From Sediminicola luteus (GTDB lineage: Bacteria > Bacteroidota > Bacteroidia > Flavobacteriales > Flavobacteriaceae): DNA of 64,000 nt. A model generated the notes under the pieces. It was given only the letters and a program-made list of their open reading frames with translations. It was not told the origin of the DNA and ran no database searches. The stretch spans positions 806,001-870,000 of the forward strand of contig NZ_NBWU01000001.1 of NCBI RefSeq assembly GCF_002514735.1, given 5' to 3'. The position numbers and the translations under genes were made by a program. This document shows, piece by piece, positions 24,694 to 34,997 of this stretch (position 1 is the first letter of the stretch; each line of letters opens with the position of its first letter).

Positions 24694-27171
24694 CTATGAA
24701 CCGCACATTAGGCAATCGTCGTCGCCTTGGCCAGCTTTGGCCTGGGCGATCAAAGCTTTCATTTCCTCCGGGCTCATGGGCGCTATATCTACCTCTTGTT
24801 GGGCTACCGGGGTCGGGGCCACTTTAATGTCCTCGGGCTTGTTCAAGGTCGCTGCGGTCACCTCGGCCTCGGCGGCTATACTTACCGGAACTTCCTTCTT
24901 TTTGGTGTTGTCCAAGGTAAACTTAATGGCATCTACGGCAGCTTTGGTTCGTAGGTAATACATACCTGTCTTTAGACCACTCTTCCAAGCGTAAAAGTGC
25001 ATGGAGGTAAGTTTGGCAAAGTTGGCGTTCTCCATAAAGAGGTTGAGCGACTGACTCTGGTCGATAAAGTAACCCCTATGGCGACTCATATCGATAATGT
25101 CTTTCATACTCAGCTCCCAAACGGTTTTATACAACTCTTTGATATCTTCGGGTATACCATTGATATGCTGGATCGATCCGTTGGCACGCATCAACTCCTG
25201 TTTCAAACTCTCGTTCCAAAGGCCTAGGTTAACCAAGTCTTCCAGTAGGTGCTTGTTTACCACGATAAACTCGCCAGACAATACCCTACGGGTATAGATA
25301 TTGGAGGTATAAGGCTCGAAACATTCGTTATTACCCAAAATCTGGCTGGTAGATGCGGTTGGCATTGGGGCTACCAATAGCGAGTTACGCACCCCATGCT
25401 CCATAACCTCGTTACGCAAGGCGGCCCAATCCCAACGACCGGATAGGTCGCTATCGTTAATGCCCCACATATTGTATTGGAACTCTCCTTTAGACATGGG
25501 TGAGCCTTTAAAAGTAGAGTATGCCCCTTCTTCTTGGGCCATTTCTTTAGAAGCGGTTACGGCTGCGAAATATAAGGTTTCGAAAATTTCCTCGTTCAAC
25601 TTTTTAGCTTCATCAGAGGTAAAAGGCAAACGCAACATAATAAAAGTATCGGCCAAACCTTGTACACCCAAACCGATCGGACGGTGACGCATATTCGAAT
25701 TCTCGGCCTCTTTGATCGGGTAATAGTTACGGTCGATAACCCGGTTAAGGTTACGGGTAACCCTTTTGGTGACACGGAACAGCTCTTCGTGATCAAACGC
25801 TCCGTTCTTAACGAACATGGGCAAGGCAATGGAAGCCAGGTTACAAACAGCCACCTCATCGGGCGAGGTGTACTCCATAATCTCGGTACAGAGGTTAGAC
25901 GAGCGAATGGTACCCAAGTTCTTCTGGTTACTCTTACGGTTGGCCGCATCTTTATACAACATATAAGGCGTACCCGTCTCGATCTGGCTTTCCAAGATTT
26001 TTTCCCAAAGGTCGCGGGCCTTAATGGTCTTACGCCCTTTTCCTTCGGCCTCGTATTGTAGGTATCGTTTTTCAAATTCCTCGGAATGGGTATCGTACAA
26101 GCCTGGACATTCGTTGGGACACATTAAGGTCCATTTTTCGTTGTTCTCTACCCTTTTCATGAATAAATCGGAAACCCACATGGCGTAGAAAAGATCGCGT
26201 GCACGCATTTCTTCCTTACCGTGGTTTTTCTTCAATTCCAAGAAATCGAAAATATCGGCATGCCAAGGCTCCATATATACGGCAAAGCTCCCTTTACGCT
26301 TACCGCCACCTTGGTCTACATAACGGGCGGTATCGTTATACACCCGTAACATAGGTACGATTCCGTTAGAGGTACCATTGGTGCCTGCGATATAAGAACC
26401 AGTTGCGCGAATGTTGTGTATAGAGATACCGATACCACCGGCAGATTGCGATATTTTGGCCGTTTGTTTTAGGGTGTCATAAATCCCGTCGATACTGTCG
26501 TCTTGCATAGCCAACAAGAAACAGGAAGACATTTGTGGCTTGGGTGTACCCGAATTGAACAAGGTCGGCGTGGCGTGGGTAAAGAACTTCTTACTCATTA
26601 GTTCGTAAGTCTCTACCACGGCATCCAAGTCGTCTAAATGGATACCTACCGCTACACGCATAAGCATATGCTGCGGACGCTCGGCGATCTTACCGTTCAA
26701 TTTCAACAAATAGGAACGCTCTAAAGTTTTAAACCCAAAATAATCGTAGCCGAAATCTCGGTTGTATATGATCGTGGAATCTAAAAAATCTTTATTGGCT
26801 TGGATTACCTCGTAAACCTCATCGGATAAAAGCGGCGCATCTTTACCGGTTCTCGGGTTTACATATTCGTAAAGATCCTTCATGGTATCGGAGAAGGACT
26901 TTTTGGTATTCTTATGTAAATTGGAAACGGAGATACGGGCGGCCAATTTGGCAAAATCCGGATGGGTGGTGGTCATGGTGGCGGCGGTCTCTGCGGCCAA
27001 ATTATCCAACTCTGAGGTGGTTACACCATCATACAATCCTTCGATTACGCGCATGGCCACCTTGGTGGGATCGACCAGGGTATTTAAACCATAACATAAT
27101 TTACGCACTCGGGCCGTAATCTTATCGAACATTACAGGCTCTTTCCTACCGTCTCTTTTTACTACAAACAT
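24694..27171 (-). CDS. nrdA: Ribonucleoside-diphosphate reductase class Ia, alpha subunit
   Basis: 825 residues. An N-terminal ATP-cone ([23 protein letters not shown], about 3-90) gives allosteric activity control. Catalytic features are seen: [11 protein letters not shown] (active-site Cys), NLCTEI (the N-C-E radical-site motif), [19 protein letters not shown], and a C-terminal CLMC pair that re-reduces the active site. An Ala/Pro/Val-rich linker of about 60 residues joins the barrel to that CxxC tail. It reduces ribonucleotides to deoxyribonucleotides with NrdB. Encoded 116 bp downstream of nrdB in one minus-strand operon. Confidence 0.97.
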   Translation of the reverse strand: MFVVKRDGRKEPVMFDKITARVRKLCYGLNTLVDPTKVAMRVIEGLYDGVTTSELDNLAAETAATMTTTHPDFAKLAARISVSNLHKNTKKSFSDTMKDLYEYVNPRTGKDAPLLSDEVYEVIQANKDFLDSTIIYNRDFGYDYFGFKTLERSYLLKLNGKIAERPQHMLMRVAVGIHLDDLDAVVETYELMSKKFFTHATPTLFNSGTPKPQMSSCFLLAMQDDSIDGIYDTLKQTAKISQSAGGIGISIHNIRATGSYIAGTNGTSNGIVPMLRVYNDTARYVDQGGGKRKGSFAVYMEPWHADIFDFLELKKNHGKEEMRARDLFYAMWVSDLFMKRVENNEKWTLMCPNECPGLYDTHSEEFEKRYLQYEAEGKGRKTIKARDLWEKILESQIETGTPYMLYKDAANRKSNQKNLGTIRSSNLCTEIMEYTSPDEVAVCNLASIALPMFVKNGAFDHEELFRVTKRVTRNLNRVIDRNYYPIKEAENSNMRHRPIGLGVQGLADTFIMLRLPFTSDEAKKLNEEIFETLYFAAVTASKEMAQEEGAYSTFKGSPMSKGEFQYNMWGINDSDLSGRWDWAALRNEVMEHGVRNSLLVAPMPTASTSQILGNNECFEPYTSNIYTRRVLSGEFIVVNKHLLEDLVNLGLWNESLKQELMRANGSIQHINGIPEDIKELYKTVWELSMKDIIDMSRHRGYFIDQSQSLNLFMENANFAKLTSMHFYAWKSGLKTGMYYLRTKAAVDAIKFTLDNTKKKEVPVSIAAEAEVTAATLNKPEDIKVAPTPVAQQEVDIAPMSPEEMKALIAQAKAGQGDDDCLMCGS

Positions 27172-27287
27172 GGGCTACTACTGTGAATTTTTAAGCAATT
27201 ATTGGTTAGGCCATTCCCGTATACGGAACTGGCAAAAAGGGGCATCCGAAGGCCTCTAGGGCCCACGGTAAACAGGTCTATTATCGG

Positions 27288-28274
27288 TTAAAAATCGGCG
27301 TCGAAGCTGATTTTTTGGGATTCCTCATCATTTTCTCCCTGCTTGAGTACACCGGCTTTTTGATATTCGGAAACCCGTTTCTCAAAAAAGTTGGTCTTAC
27401 CCTGCAGTGAGATCATATCCATAAAATCGAATGGATTGGAAGCGTTGTATACCTTTTCACATCCCAATTCTACCAACAAACGGTCGGTTACGAACTCTAG
27501 GTATTGGGTCATGAGTTTGGCGTTCATACCAATCAAACTTACCGGAAGCGATTCGGTGATGAACTCACGCTCAATGTTCAGGGCGTTTACGATAATCTCG
27601 GTAATACGCTCCTTGGGTACTTTATTGATCAAATGGTGGTTGTGTAGGTGCACCGCAAAATCGCAGTGCATACCCTCATCGCGGGAAATCAATTCGTTGG
27701 AAAAGGTAAGTCCGGGTAACAGACCTCGTTTTTTCAACCAAAAGATAGAACAGAAAGAACCCGAAAAGAAAATACCCTCAACGGCGGCAAAGGCGATCAA
27801 GCGCTCGGCAAAACTGGGCGACTCGATCCAACGCAAGGCCCAATCGGCTTTACGTTTAATGGCCGGGAAATTTTCAATGGCTTTAAAAAGCTGGTCCTTT
27901 TCCTTTTCGTCCTTGATGTAGGTATCGATCAATAGCGAATAGGTCTCTGAATGTATGTTCTCCATCATAATCTGGAAACCATAGAAGAATTTTGCTTCAG
28001 AGTATTGTACCTCGTTTACGAAGTTCTCGGCCAAGTTTTCGTTTACGATGCCATCAGAGGCAGCGAAAAAGGCCAAGATATGTTTTATAAAATAGCGCTC
28101 ATCGTCGTTGAGCTTATTGTTCCAATCGTTTAGATCTTGGTGAAGATCGATTTCCTCGGCGGTCCAGATACAAGCTTCTTGTTTTTTATACCATTCCCAA
28201 AGGTCGTGATGTTGAATAGGGAAAATAACGAATCTGTCTTTGTTCTCTTGTAAGATGGGCTCTACCGCGGGCAT
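27288..28274 (-). CDS. nrdB: Ribonucleoside-diphosphate reductase class Ia, beta subunit
   Basis: 328 residues. Di-iron ligands are all present: the acidic residue in [12 protein letters not shown], Glu and His in ENIHSETYS, Glu in [11 protein letters not shown], and Glu and His in [10 protein letters not shown]. The radical Tyr is four residues after the ligand His (HSETY), as in class Ia NrdB. The protein generates and stores the tyrosyl radical that starts catalysis in NrdA. First gene of the nrdB-nrdA operon. The acidic tail ([16 protein letters not shown]) is the expected docking peptide for NrdA. Confidence 0.97.
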   Translation of the reverse strand: MPAVEPILQENKDRFVIFPIQHHDLWEWYKKQEACIWTAEEIDLHQDLNDWNNKLNDDERYFIKHILAFFAASDGIVNENLAENFVNEVQYSEAKFFYGFQIMMENIHSETYSLLIDTYIKDEKEKDQLFKAIENFPAIKRKADWALRWIESPSFAERLIAFAAVEGIFFSGSFCSIFWLKKRGLLPGLTFSNELISRDEGMHCDFAVHLHNHHLINKVPKERITEIIVNALNIEREFITESLPVSLIGMNAKLMTQYLEFVTDRLLVELGCEKVYNASNPFDFMDMISLQGKTNFFEKRVSEYQKAGVLKQGENDEESQKISFDADF

Positions 28275-28900
28275 ATTGATAATCTATTATAAAAGTTAGT
28301 GTTCTCGAAGGTGGGTTGCCTCCGTTAGGGACTAACAAAGATGATCAATTCCTTGTCTGGTACCGGGGGGGTACGATCCAAAGTTTTTAACACGTTTTGT
28401 TGAAATGTAGATCGGATCCCCATATTTATTGACCTCGATCAAAAACAACTTTTTTTACTTTTTTTTTGACGGCTTTTTCCTTCAAAAAATAAACCAATAG
28501 GTTTTATCAGAACTCTTCTAAAATCACCCAGCTGGTCACATCTAGCAGCTTGGGTCGTTTTCTTACCCCCGTTAAGACAAAGAACAGCTAAGCCAAACAA
28601 GATCAGACCACTACCCTGGCTACTATCTGCACCTACTGGTTATTTTGAATACCAGAAAAGAAAAATCCCGCATCTTTCGATACGGGATTTTTAGCTAAAA
28701 GAACAAAACGCTACGACCCACGGGCCCGATCAGGATTTGGGTAAGCCGTTCCCCTGGGCTTTACCCAAGATCGAACCCTTGGATACCAATATTATTGGCT
28801 AGGCTGTGCACCTTTGTTATTTGCCGGACACTTGGCAAAAAATCCATGGAAATCCCACGGGTCGATAGCGATTGTTGGTACGGTTGGTCTCTAGCATATT
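28275..28900. other. Intergenic region upstream of nrdB
   Basis: 626 bp. The part next to nrdB is AT-rich with long A/T runs (28430-28500) and should hold its promoter; I found no convincing NrdR box. A terminator hairpin for the opposite side lies at 28661-28692. Short plus-strand frames here show no family features. Confidence 0.55.
28661..28692 (-). terminator. Terminator downstream of the OmpA gene and small ORF
   Basis: AAAATCCCG / CGGGATTTT stem with a 12-nt loop. T-runs occur on both sides, so it could act in both directions. The minus-strand transcript from the OmpA gene would meet it. Confidence 0.7.
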
Positions 28901-29029
28901 TTACCGGCTACTTCGTAGAACCATTGTCCCTTCGGACTCAACCGTTTTTATTTCTTCGTTTTGGGCCACCATTACCGCAATGAACAGCATGGTCAACAAC
29001 AAACCGAACATGATCAAACACTTTCTCAT
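28901..29029 (-). CDS. Small membrane or secreted peptide, unknown function
   Basis: A 42-residue frame beginning MRKCLIMFGLLLTMLFIAVMVAQ, which looks like a signal peptide or single membrane helix. About 20 charged residues follow (NEEIKTVESEGTMVLRSSR). The ATG is 14 bp after the OmpA-family stop codon, with AAGGAAAAG as a possible ribosome-binding site between them. A terminator follows. No homologue is recognised; it could be a real small protein of the OmpA operon or chance. Confidence 0.4.
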   Translation of the reverse strand: MRKCLIMFGLLLTMLFIAVMVAQNEEIKTVESEGTMVLRSSR

Positions 29030-29043
29030 AGTCTTTCTTTTCC

Positions 29044-30399
29044 TTACAATTTCACGAATTCTACCCTGCGGTTTTTGGCATGGGATACCGGACTATTTCC
29101 TTTATCCAATAATTCGGACTCCCCTTTACCTTCGCTGCTCAATTGCCCAGACGAAACCCCAAAATTCTGGGTTAGGGCCTCTTTAACGGCCGCCGCACGT
29201 TTCTCCGATAACTTTTGGTTCATATCGTCTGACCCATCGCTGTCGGTATGGCCAACCACCTTTACTTTAACACTGGGATTATCATTTAATATCTTGGCTA
29301 TTTTCTTAAGTACCCCTTGGGACTCTGGATTCAAATTGGCCTTGCCTTTTTCAAAAGTAATCCCATAGGTAATCAACTTTCCTTCGGTCATAAGTTTGTT
29401 GCGCATATCGGCTTTACCTACGGCGTAGCGAATATTACCTACATAGTACTGTTCGTTATCATTGGTCAGGTCACTAAAGAAGCGAAGGGTCGTTATTTCG
29501 TTACCCGGTTCAAATGCCCGAGGAATATCAAAGACTTTTTGCTTTTCTACATACATACGTAAGCGCTTGCCTTGCCGCCAAATGGATACATGCACCGGTT
29601 TACCCCTCATTTTGTTCCCTTTGGCAAAAACCGGCAGCTCTTTAGTATTGTGCAGGTTTAAATTGGCATCGGTGGTAAATTTTCGAATCTTGGCACCACC
29701 ACCATAACTTATACCTCCATAAAGACTTAGCAGCACACCATTTTTACCTGCTGTTTCCCGCGAGAGCTGATATCCCGGGTTCTCCAAATCGGAGAGTAAT
29801 ACGGACAGGTCTCGTTTATAGGCATATTTACCGGGGTCAAAATCGTAAACAAAATCGAACTCCAAAGTGAAGTTTTCTGGGTATTGGTCTATAAACTCGG
29901 GCACTAAAGAGCCTTCGCCTTTGCTTAATTGCATCCAATTGCCCTCGGTCGTATTCAAGGTTACCACCTCGGCACTGTTCGAGGTATTCCATTTGGCAGG
30001 CAGGTCGCCGACCTCATCCTGACTAAAATCTTCGTAGGCGATAACCGTCTCGCCCGGCACAAAGTCGAATTTTGATGTGGCCGAAAAAACAGGCCCATCG
30101 TTTCCACCATTGGGCAACTCCATTTTTCCGCCTGGATCACCCCCTGAAGTATCGGGCCTTCGCGATGTGGGTTGCCCCCCGCCCTGTGGTGCTGGCTGTT
30201 GTGGCTGGCCATCGTCACCGATCAAAATACTGTCCAAGGCCTTATCGGTGGTCTTTCGGGTTTCTTCTTCGGCACGATCCAACACGGTCTCTTCTACCGA
30301 TTTTTCCAACTTCTTCTTTAGCTTCTTGAAAAACTGTGCCTCTACCTGACCCGTAGCAAAGAAAGCCAGACAAAACAATATAGATAGTAGTGGTCTCAT
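29044..30399 (-). CDS. OmpA-family peptidoglycan-binding outer-membrane protein
   Basis: 451 residues. Signal peptide (MRPLLSILFCLAFFATGQVEAQ), then a helical, charged segment (KKLKKKLEKSVEETVLDRAEEETRKTTDKALDS) and a Gln/Pro/Gly-rich linker. A jelly-roll-like beta domain spans about 120-320 (FDFVPGETVIAYEDFSQDEVGDLPAKWNTSN). The C-terminal OmpA domain (YGITFEKGKANLNPESQGVLKKIA, VVGHTDSDGSDDMNQKLSEKRA, NRRVEFVKL) binds peptidoglycan. It links cell wall and envelope. It is divergent from the LytTR regulator gene. Confidence 0.92.
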   Translation of the reverse strand: MRPLLSILFCLAFFATGQVEAQFFKKLKKKLEKSVEETVLDRAEEETRKTTDKALDSILIGDDGQPQQPAPQGGGQPTSRRPDTSGGDPGGKMELPNGGNDGPVFSATSKFDFVPGETVIAYEDFSQDEVGDLPAKWNTSNSAEVVTLNTTEGNWMQLSKGEGSLVPEFIDQYPENFTLEFDFVYDFDPGKYAYKRDLSVLLSDLENPGYQLSRETAGKNGVLLSLYGGISYGGGAKIRKFTTDANLNLHNTKELPVFAKGNKMRGKPVHVSIWRQGKRLRMYVEKQKVFDIPRAFEPGNEITTLRFFSDLTNDNEQYYVGNIRYAVGKADMRNKLMTEGKLITYGITFEKGKANLNPESQGVLKKIAKILNDNPSVKVKVVGHTDSDGSDDMNQKLSEKRAAAVKEALTQNFGVSSGQLSSEGKGESELLDKGNSPVSHAKNRRVEFVKL

Positions 30400-30593
30400 A
30401 GGTGGTTCTCGATCTTACGGCCGCAAAGTACTGAGACCATAGCCCTTAAACCCCACCCGATGTATAATTGGTAAAGAATTTTGTGTAATTGGAAAATTAA
30501 GACCAAAACCTCTTGTATCATGGCTTAGGGCCTATAAACGATCGCTGAACTACCATATACACTCAAAAAACGGCCAGCCATACAAAACTTTCC

Positions 30594-30601
30594 TACCTTT
30601 A
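30594..30601 (+). promoter_or_regulatory. Possible -7 element of the LytTR/TPR-kinase operon
   Basis: TACCTTTA, one mismatch from the Bacteroidota consensus TAnnTTTG, 53 bp before the ATG. No clear -33 TTTG at the usual distance was found. Confidence 0.3.
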
Positions 30602-30653
30602 GGTGCTTTGCGGTTAACTTTATAGGTTCATTGCTATTTTTTACCCAAAACGT

Positions 30654-31388
30654 ATGTTAAAAGCTGTTATCGTAGACGATGAGATCAAGGCCCTACAAAG
30701 CCTTTCTTGGGAACTGACCAATTTTAGTCAGGAGATCGAGGTGGCCGCTTCTTTCACCGACCCCTACGAAGCTCTTGATTATTTAGGCTCCAATGCTCCG
30801 GATTGTTTATTTCTGGATATTGAGATGCCCAAGATCGATGGGTTTCAGTTTATTCAAAAATTGGGCGAAAAAGATTTTCCGGTAATCATTACCACCGCAT
30901 ATAACCAATACGCCATCAAGGCGCTTAAAAACGAGGCCATTGACTATCTGTTGAAACCTATCGACACCGACGATTTGCACGACACCCTGCACAAGGTGAA
31001 GAAATACCATAAAAGGACCAATACGGCCGAAAAACTGGAACAGATACTCATCAAATTCAACGCCAATTCACTCCAGAAGAAAATCACCATCAATACCGAT
31101 GGTAAATTGATGTTCGTAGAAAGCGACGATATTTTATATGCCGAATCGGAAGGCAACTATAGCACCCTCTATTTTACGGATGGAAACAAGGTGGTTTTGA
31201 CCAAAAAACTAAAGGAACTGAACCAAATACTACCGGCCGACACATTTTTTAGGATCCATAACTCTTATATCATTAACTTGGGCAAGATTAAAGAATTCAT
31301 TAAAACGGATGGCTATGTGGTACTCAGTTCCAATCATAAAATACCCGTATCGCGCCAGAAAAAATCCGATTTCCTAGACTTATTTTAA
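30654..31388 (+). CDS. LytTR-family response regulator
   Basis: 244 residues. The receiver domain has Asp9-Asp10 and the phosphoacceptor Asp in FLDIEMPKIDG (about 54), Thr in ITTAYNQYA and Lys in LLKPID. From about 140 comes a LytTR DNA-binding domain (LMFVESDDILYAESEGNYSTLYFTDGN, FFRIHNSYIINLGKIKEF, IPVSRQKKSDFLDLF). Its stop overlaps the start of the kinase gene (TAATG), so the pair is coupled. LytTR regulators usually bind two direct repeats upstream of their targets; the targets here are unknown, though the divergent OmpA gene is a candidate. Confidence 0.95.
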   Translation: MLKAVIVDDEIKALQSLSWELTNFSQEIEVAASFTDPYEALDYLGSNAPDCLFLDIEMPKIDGFQFIQKLGEKDFPVIITTAYNQYAIKALKNEAIDYLLKPIDTDDLHDTLHKVKKYHKRTNTAEKLEQILIKFNANSLQKKITINTDGKLMFVESDDILYAESEGNYSTLYFTDGNKVVLTKKLKELNQILPADTFFRIHNSYIINLGKIKEFIKTDGYVVLSSNHKIPVSRQKKSDFLDLF

Positions 31389-33352
31389 TGCGCCTACCCA
31401 CGCCTACATCCAACCCACCGCAATATTCCTTTAACCCAACCCTAATTTTGGCCATTTTCTTATTTGGCCTCTTACCCTTAAAAGGCCAACAACTATTGCC
31501 CTCGGTAAAACGAAGTATGGACAGTATCGTGGCGGCCCAACCCCAGACCTATTCAGAGATCGATAGGCCGGTTAAAAAGTTTCGAAGGGATACCCTGTAC
31601 ATGAAATATTTACTGGAAGCCTCGGAAAAAGCCGATTATTTGGCCGGTCAATCCTATGCCTTAAACCAAATGGGCACCAAATACCGCAATATTTCGAGGT
31701 ATACCACCGCCGTAGCCCTTCACGAAAGAGCTCTGGAATTGGCCAAAAATGCGAGGAACGTAGAATTTGAGATCCTGAGTTTGAATATGCTAGGGGTGGT
31801 GTACCGCAGGAACGATGCGGTGAAAACCGCCTTGGATCATAACCAGGAAGCATTGACCTTGGCCGAACAGATAGAAAACCCATCCGAAGGCATAAAACGC
31901 AGCATAAATGTTTCGCTGAACAGTATCGGAAACATTTATATGAGCCTAGAGCAATACCAACTGGCCATTGAACAATTTAGAAGGTCTTTGGTATTGGAAT
32001 CGGAATTGGGCAATAGACTCGGACTCGCCATTAACCACCAAAATATTGGGGAAGCCATGGAGGCCCAAGGCCGGTTGGACGATGCCCTGGAAAACTACCG
32101 TACCTCATTGGCCTATAACGAAGAGATCGATTCGGATATGGGCCGTGTAATCTGCAAGAACAGTATTGCCCAGATTTACATTAAAAAAGGCATGCCGCAC
32201 CAAGCCTTGGAAATTTTAGTGCCTGCCCTGGCCGATTCTAAAGCCCTAGGTGACAAATTCATCACCGCACCGGTTTATATCAATCTCGGAAAAGCCCAAA
32301 TGGATGTAGGCCAATTCAAACAGGCCGAAAAAAACCTCTCTGAAGGTATTTCTATGGCCAAACGCTTCAAACTACCCCGGGTTACCTCAGACGGACTATC
32401 GGCCATGGCCGAACTTATGGAAGATACCGGGCGTAACAAGGAAGCCCTATCCTATTTTAAGGAAGGGATTCGATTTGACGAGGAAGTGACCAACGAACGT
32501 AACCTGCGCTATGTGAACGATATGATCATGCGCTACGAGTCTGACAAAAAGACCAATCAAATACAGGTGTTGGCCCAAGAAAACGAGATCGTAAAACTTA
32601 AACTTCGTAAAAATCGCATTACCCTAATTATCGGCTCTATGGCCCTCGCCTTGTTATTGGGTATTCTATTCATTTTGTACCGCCAATGGCAATTGAAAAA
32701 GGAGAAAGAGTTACTCACCTTAGAGCAACGCTTGCTACGTAGTCAAATGAATCCGCATTTCTTGTTCAATTCGCTCAACTCGATTAAGCTCTATATCATA
32801 AACAACGAGCAAAAAAATGCGGTACACTACCTCAATAAATTCTCGAAGCTGGTACGTAAGATCCTCGATGCCTCCTCGGTACGCGAAATTCCGTTGGTCG
32901 AAGAATTGGAGACCGTAGAACTCTATATGAATATTGAGAACATCCGCTTTTCCAATGAAATCGATTTTAAGATACATGTGGCCGACGGTATCGACAAACA
33001 TCAGGTAAAAGTACCTTCACTGATCTTGCAGCCCTTTCTCGAAAATGCCCTTTGGCACGGATTATCGTCCAAAGAAGGTGAAAAAAATATTTCGGTAGAC
33101 GTTACCCAAGAAAACCCGGAATTCCTCACCATTCGCATTACCGATAACGGAGTGGGCCGTGAAGCCGCGGAACGTATCAAACAAAACAAGTTGTTGAAAA
33201 AGAAATCGATGGGTATCGATATTACCAAAGAGCGGTTGGCCAATTTTTCGCGCCATTACCAAAACACCTTTGCCGTAGATATCATCGATTTGGTAGATAG
33301 CACCCAATTACCCATAGGCACCCAGGTGGTGTTGACCTTACCGGCCGTTTAA
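31388..33352 (+). CDS. TPR-containing LytS-type sensor histidine kinase
   Basis: 654 residues. A hydrophobic N-terminal segment (PTLILAIFLFGLLPLKG) is followed by about 300 residues of tetratricopeptide repeats (e.g. NQMGTKYRNISRYTTAVALHERAL, INVSLNSIGNIYMSLEQYQLAIEQF), predicted periplasmic. A membrane helix (ITLIIGSMALALLLGILFILY, about 415-436) leads to a His_kinase domain with the phosphoacceptor in RSQMNPHFLFNSLNSI. A HATPase ends the protein (LILQPFLENALWHGL, ITDNGVGREAA). Its gene overlaps the regulator gene by one base and ends 15 bp inside the convergent DUF3109 gene. Confidence 0.94.
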   Translation: MRLPTPTSNPPQYSFNPTLILAIFLFGLLPLKGQQLLPSVKRSMDSIVAAQPQTYSEIDRPVKKFRRDTLYMKYLLEASEKADYLAGQSYALNQMGTKYRNISRYTTAVALHERALELAKNARNVEFEILSLNMLGVVYRRNDAVKTALDHNQEALTLAEQIENPSEGIKRSINVSLNSIGNIYMSLEQYQLAIEQFRRSLVLESELGNRLGLAINHQNIGEAMEAQGRLDDALENYRTSLAYNEEIDSDMGRVICKNSIAQIYIKKGMPHQALEILVPALADSKALGDKFITAPVYINLGKAQMDVGQFKQAEKNLSEGISMAKRFKLPRVTSDGLSAMAELMEDTGRNKEALSYFKEGIRFDEEVTNERNLRYVNDMIMRYESDKKTNQIQVLAQENEIVKLKLRKNRITLIIGSMALALLLGILFILYRQWQLKKEKELLTLEQRLLRSQMNPHFLFNSLNSIKLYIINNEQKNAVHYLNKFSKLVRKILDASSVREIPLVEELETVELYMNIENIRFSNEIDFKIHVADGIDKHQVKVPSLILQPFLENALWHGLSSKEGEKNISVDVTQENPEFLTIRITDNGVGREAAERIKQNKLLKKKSMGIDITKERLANFSRHYQNTFAVDIIDLVDSTQLPIGTQVVLTLPAV

Positions 33353-33925
33353 GTAGTCTGCCGCAGCCTGCTCCAACTCGGCGTACCAGGCTTCCCCGAA
33401 CTTACGCACCAAAGCCTCTTTTACGAACTTATATACAGGTACTTGAAGCTCCTTGCCCAAACTACAGGCATCGTCACAAATATGCCAGCGGTGGTAGTTT
33501 ACCGCCGTAAAGTGGGTGTATTCGCGTAGTCGTACTGGGTATAAATGACAAGAAATCGGCTTTTTCCAAGAAATGGCCCCCGCTTCGTAGGCCGCTTCAA
33601 GTCCGCATTTGGTCATACCGCCTTCGGTAAATATCACATAAGCACATTCGCGGTCGTTCACCAAAGGGGTTTCCCAGTCGCCATCGTTTCCTTTGATATA
33701 GGGCCCTTGCTCCTTGATGGCCGCTATTCCCTCTGGTCGCAAAAAGGGAAAACTAGGTTCGGCCACTGCCGCCAATACTTCCAACTCATCTTTGAACAAG
33801 GGTGCCCCCGCACTACCTTCAACACAACAAGCCCCTTTACAGGCCGATAGGTTGCACACAAAATCGTTGTCGAATATCTCTTCGGATACAATGGTCTTGC
33901 CCAGTTCAAACATAGCATATATCAA
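33338..33925 (-). CDS. DUF3109-family Cys-rich protein
   Basis: 195 residues, no signal peptide. Conserved Cys residues lie in NDFVCNLSACKGACCVEGSAGAPL (N-terminal), CAYVIF, TKCGLE, SCHLYPVRL and HICDDACSLG. That pattern matches the DUF3109 family, thought to bind a metal or iron-sulfur cluster, like YkgJ. Function unknown. The last 15 bp overlap the end of the convergent kinase gene, which may couple their transcript ends. Confidence 0.88.
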   Translation of the reverse strand: MIYAMFELGKTIVSEEIFDNDFVCNLSACKGACCVEGSAGAPLFKDELEVLAAVAEPSFPFLRPEGIAAIKEQGPYIKGNDGDWETPLVNDRECAYVIFTEGGMTKCGLEAAYEAGAISWKKPISCHLYPVRLREYTHFTAVNYHRWHICDDACSLGKELQVPVYKFVKEALVRKFGEAWYAELEQAAADYLNGR

Positions 33926-34192
33926 AAGCGCAAAGATAGTATGCTTTTTTAGTTGTTCGGTCTATCACATTTCGAATCCTCACTAGGTATGAGTTAGGTT
34001 TTCAGTGATTTTCGAAAGCCATGGCACCTTTATACCTGACTCTCCTTGCTGTGCCTGTCCAGTGGAATTGCGGAAAAGAGCTGGTCGGTGCGCATGCCCT
34101 GATTCTTGAAATATGTACTTGAAGACGTGTACTATGTAAATAAAAAAGCGAATCGAGGTTAAATGTAATTGCTGAAAAACCAGAAGCAATTT

Positions 34193-34291
34193 CTCAGCGA
34201 AACTCTGCGTATTCTCTGTGAGCCTCTGTGTAATTATGATCTTTTGTATTGTTACACCGAGTTTCACGGAGTAGCACTGAGAACCACAGAG
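34193..34291. repeat. 10-bp-period inverted repeat (CTCnGnG ... CACnGAG)
   Basis: The left arm has CTCAGCG, CTCTGCG, CTCTGTG and CTCTGTG beginning at 34193, 34203, 34214 and 34224. The right arm has CACCGAG, CACGGAG, CACTGAG and CACAGAG at exact 10-bp steps from 34255. The arms are roughly complementary around a 24-nt loop. No gene is inside. This is a dispersed-repeat type also seen in other environmental bacteria. Confidence 0.8.
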
Positions 34292-34374
34292 GGTTCAACT
34301 CTTGATTCAAGTTACCACTTCAATTTACATTTCATAATTTCCATTGTCCTAATCCAAACACAAAGGTTATCACG

Positions 34375-34382
34375 TACCTTTG
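34375..34382 (+). promoter_or_regulatory. -7 promoter element of the MarC operon
   Basis: TACCTTTG, a perfect match to the Bacteroidota sigma factor -7 consensus TAnnTTTG, 18 bp before the ATG. A -33 TTG at ideal spacing is not obvious. Confidence 0.5.
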
Positions 34383-34400
34383 TACACAAATTCGTTTGCC

Positions 34401-34973
34401 ATGAATTTCGACATCAGGGAAATCGTTACGGCCAGTATGGTTCTTTTTGCGGTAATCGATATTATCGGCAGTATTCCTATTATTATTAGCCTACGGGCCA
34501 AAGTGGGCCATATTCAGAGTGAAAAGGCCAGTTTGGTGGCCACAGGAATTATGATCGCTTTCCTGTTTTTAGGAAAACAACTGTTGAACCTTATCGGTAT
34601 CGATGTAAACTCTTTCGCCGTGGCCGGTTCGTTCGTGCTCTTTTTCCTGGCCATAGAAATGGTACTTGGTATTACCCTCTATAAAGACGACGAACCCGAA
34701 AGCGCCTCTGTGGTCCCCATTGCCTTTCCGCTAATCGCCGGGGCAGGAACACTGACCACCCTTTTAAGTTTAAGGGCGGAGTTCCATGTAGAGAATATTA
34801 TCGTCGCCATTTTGGTAAACATTATTTTTGTTTATTTTGTGCTCAAATCCTCTAAAAAAATAGAACGTTTTCTAGGTAAGAATGGTCTAAACGTAATCCG
34901 GAAGGTCTTTGGGGTTATTTTGTTGGCCATTGCCGTAAAACTGTTCGCTACCAATGTCAACGGATTGTTTTGA
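34401..34973 (+). CDS. MarC-family integral membrane protein
   Basis: 190 residues starting MNFDIREIVTASMVLFAVIDIIGSIP; seven earlier in-frame codons are not typical of the family and overlap the -7 element, so I chose this ATG. Six hydrophobic helices and the family motifs DIIGSIPI and PIAFPLIAGAGTLTTLLSL are present. MarC/YhgN proteins are inner-membrane proteins once linked to multiple antibiotic resistance; their substrate is not established. It is followed 24 bp later by a small membrane protein gene. Confidence 0.92.
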   Translation: MNFDIREIVTASMVLFAVIDIIGSIPIIISLRAKVGHIQSEKASLVATGIMIAFLFLGKQLLNLIGIDVNSFAVAGSFVLFFLAIEMVLGITLYKDDEPESASVVPIAFPLIAGAGTLTTLLSLRAEFHVENIIVAILVNIIFVYFVLKSSKKIERFLGKNGLNVIRKVFGVILLAIAVKLFATNVNGLF

Positions 34974-34997
34974 TCTTGTTGCCTTAATTTGGATCCT

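Larger units (their letters stand above)
33926..34400. other. Intergenic region with a long repeat hairpin
   Basis: 475 bp between divergent genes. It contains the 10-bp-period inverted repeat (34193-34291) and the -7 element for marC. The first 230 bp, next to the DUF3109 gene, show no recognisable coding potential. Confidence 0.6.

Noticed and set aside
28795-29186. Plus-strand frames between nrdB and the OmpA gene
   Set aside because: They extend into the OmpA coding region on the opposite strand and have no family features.
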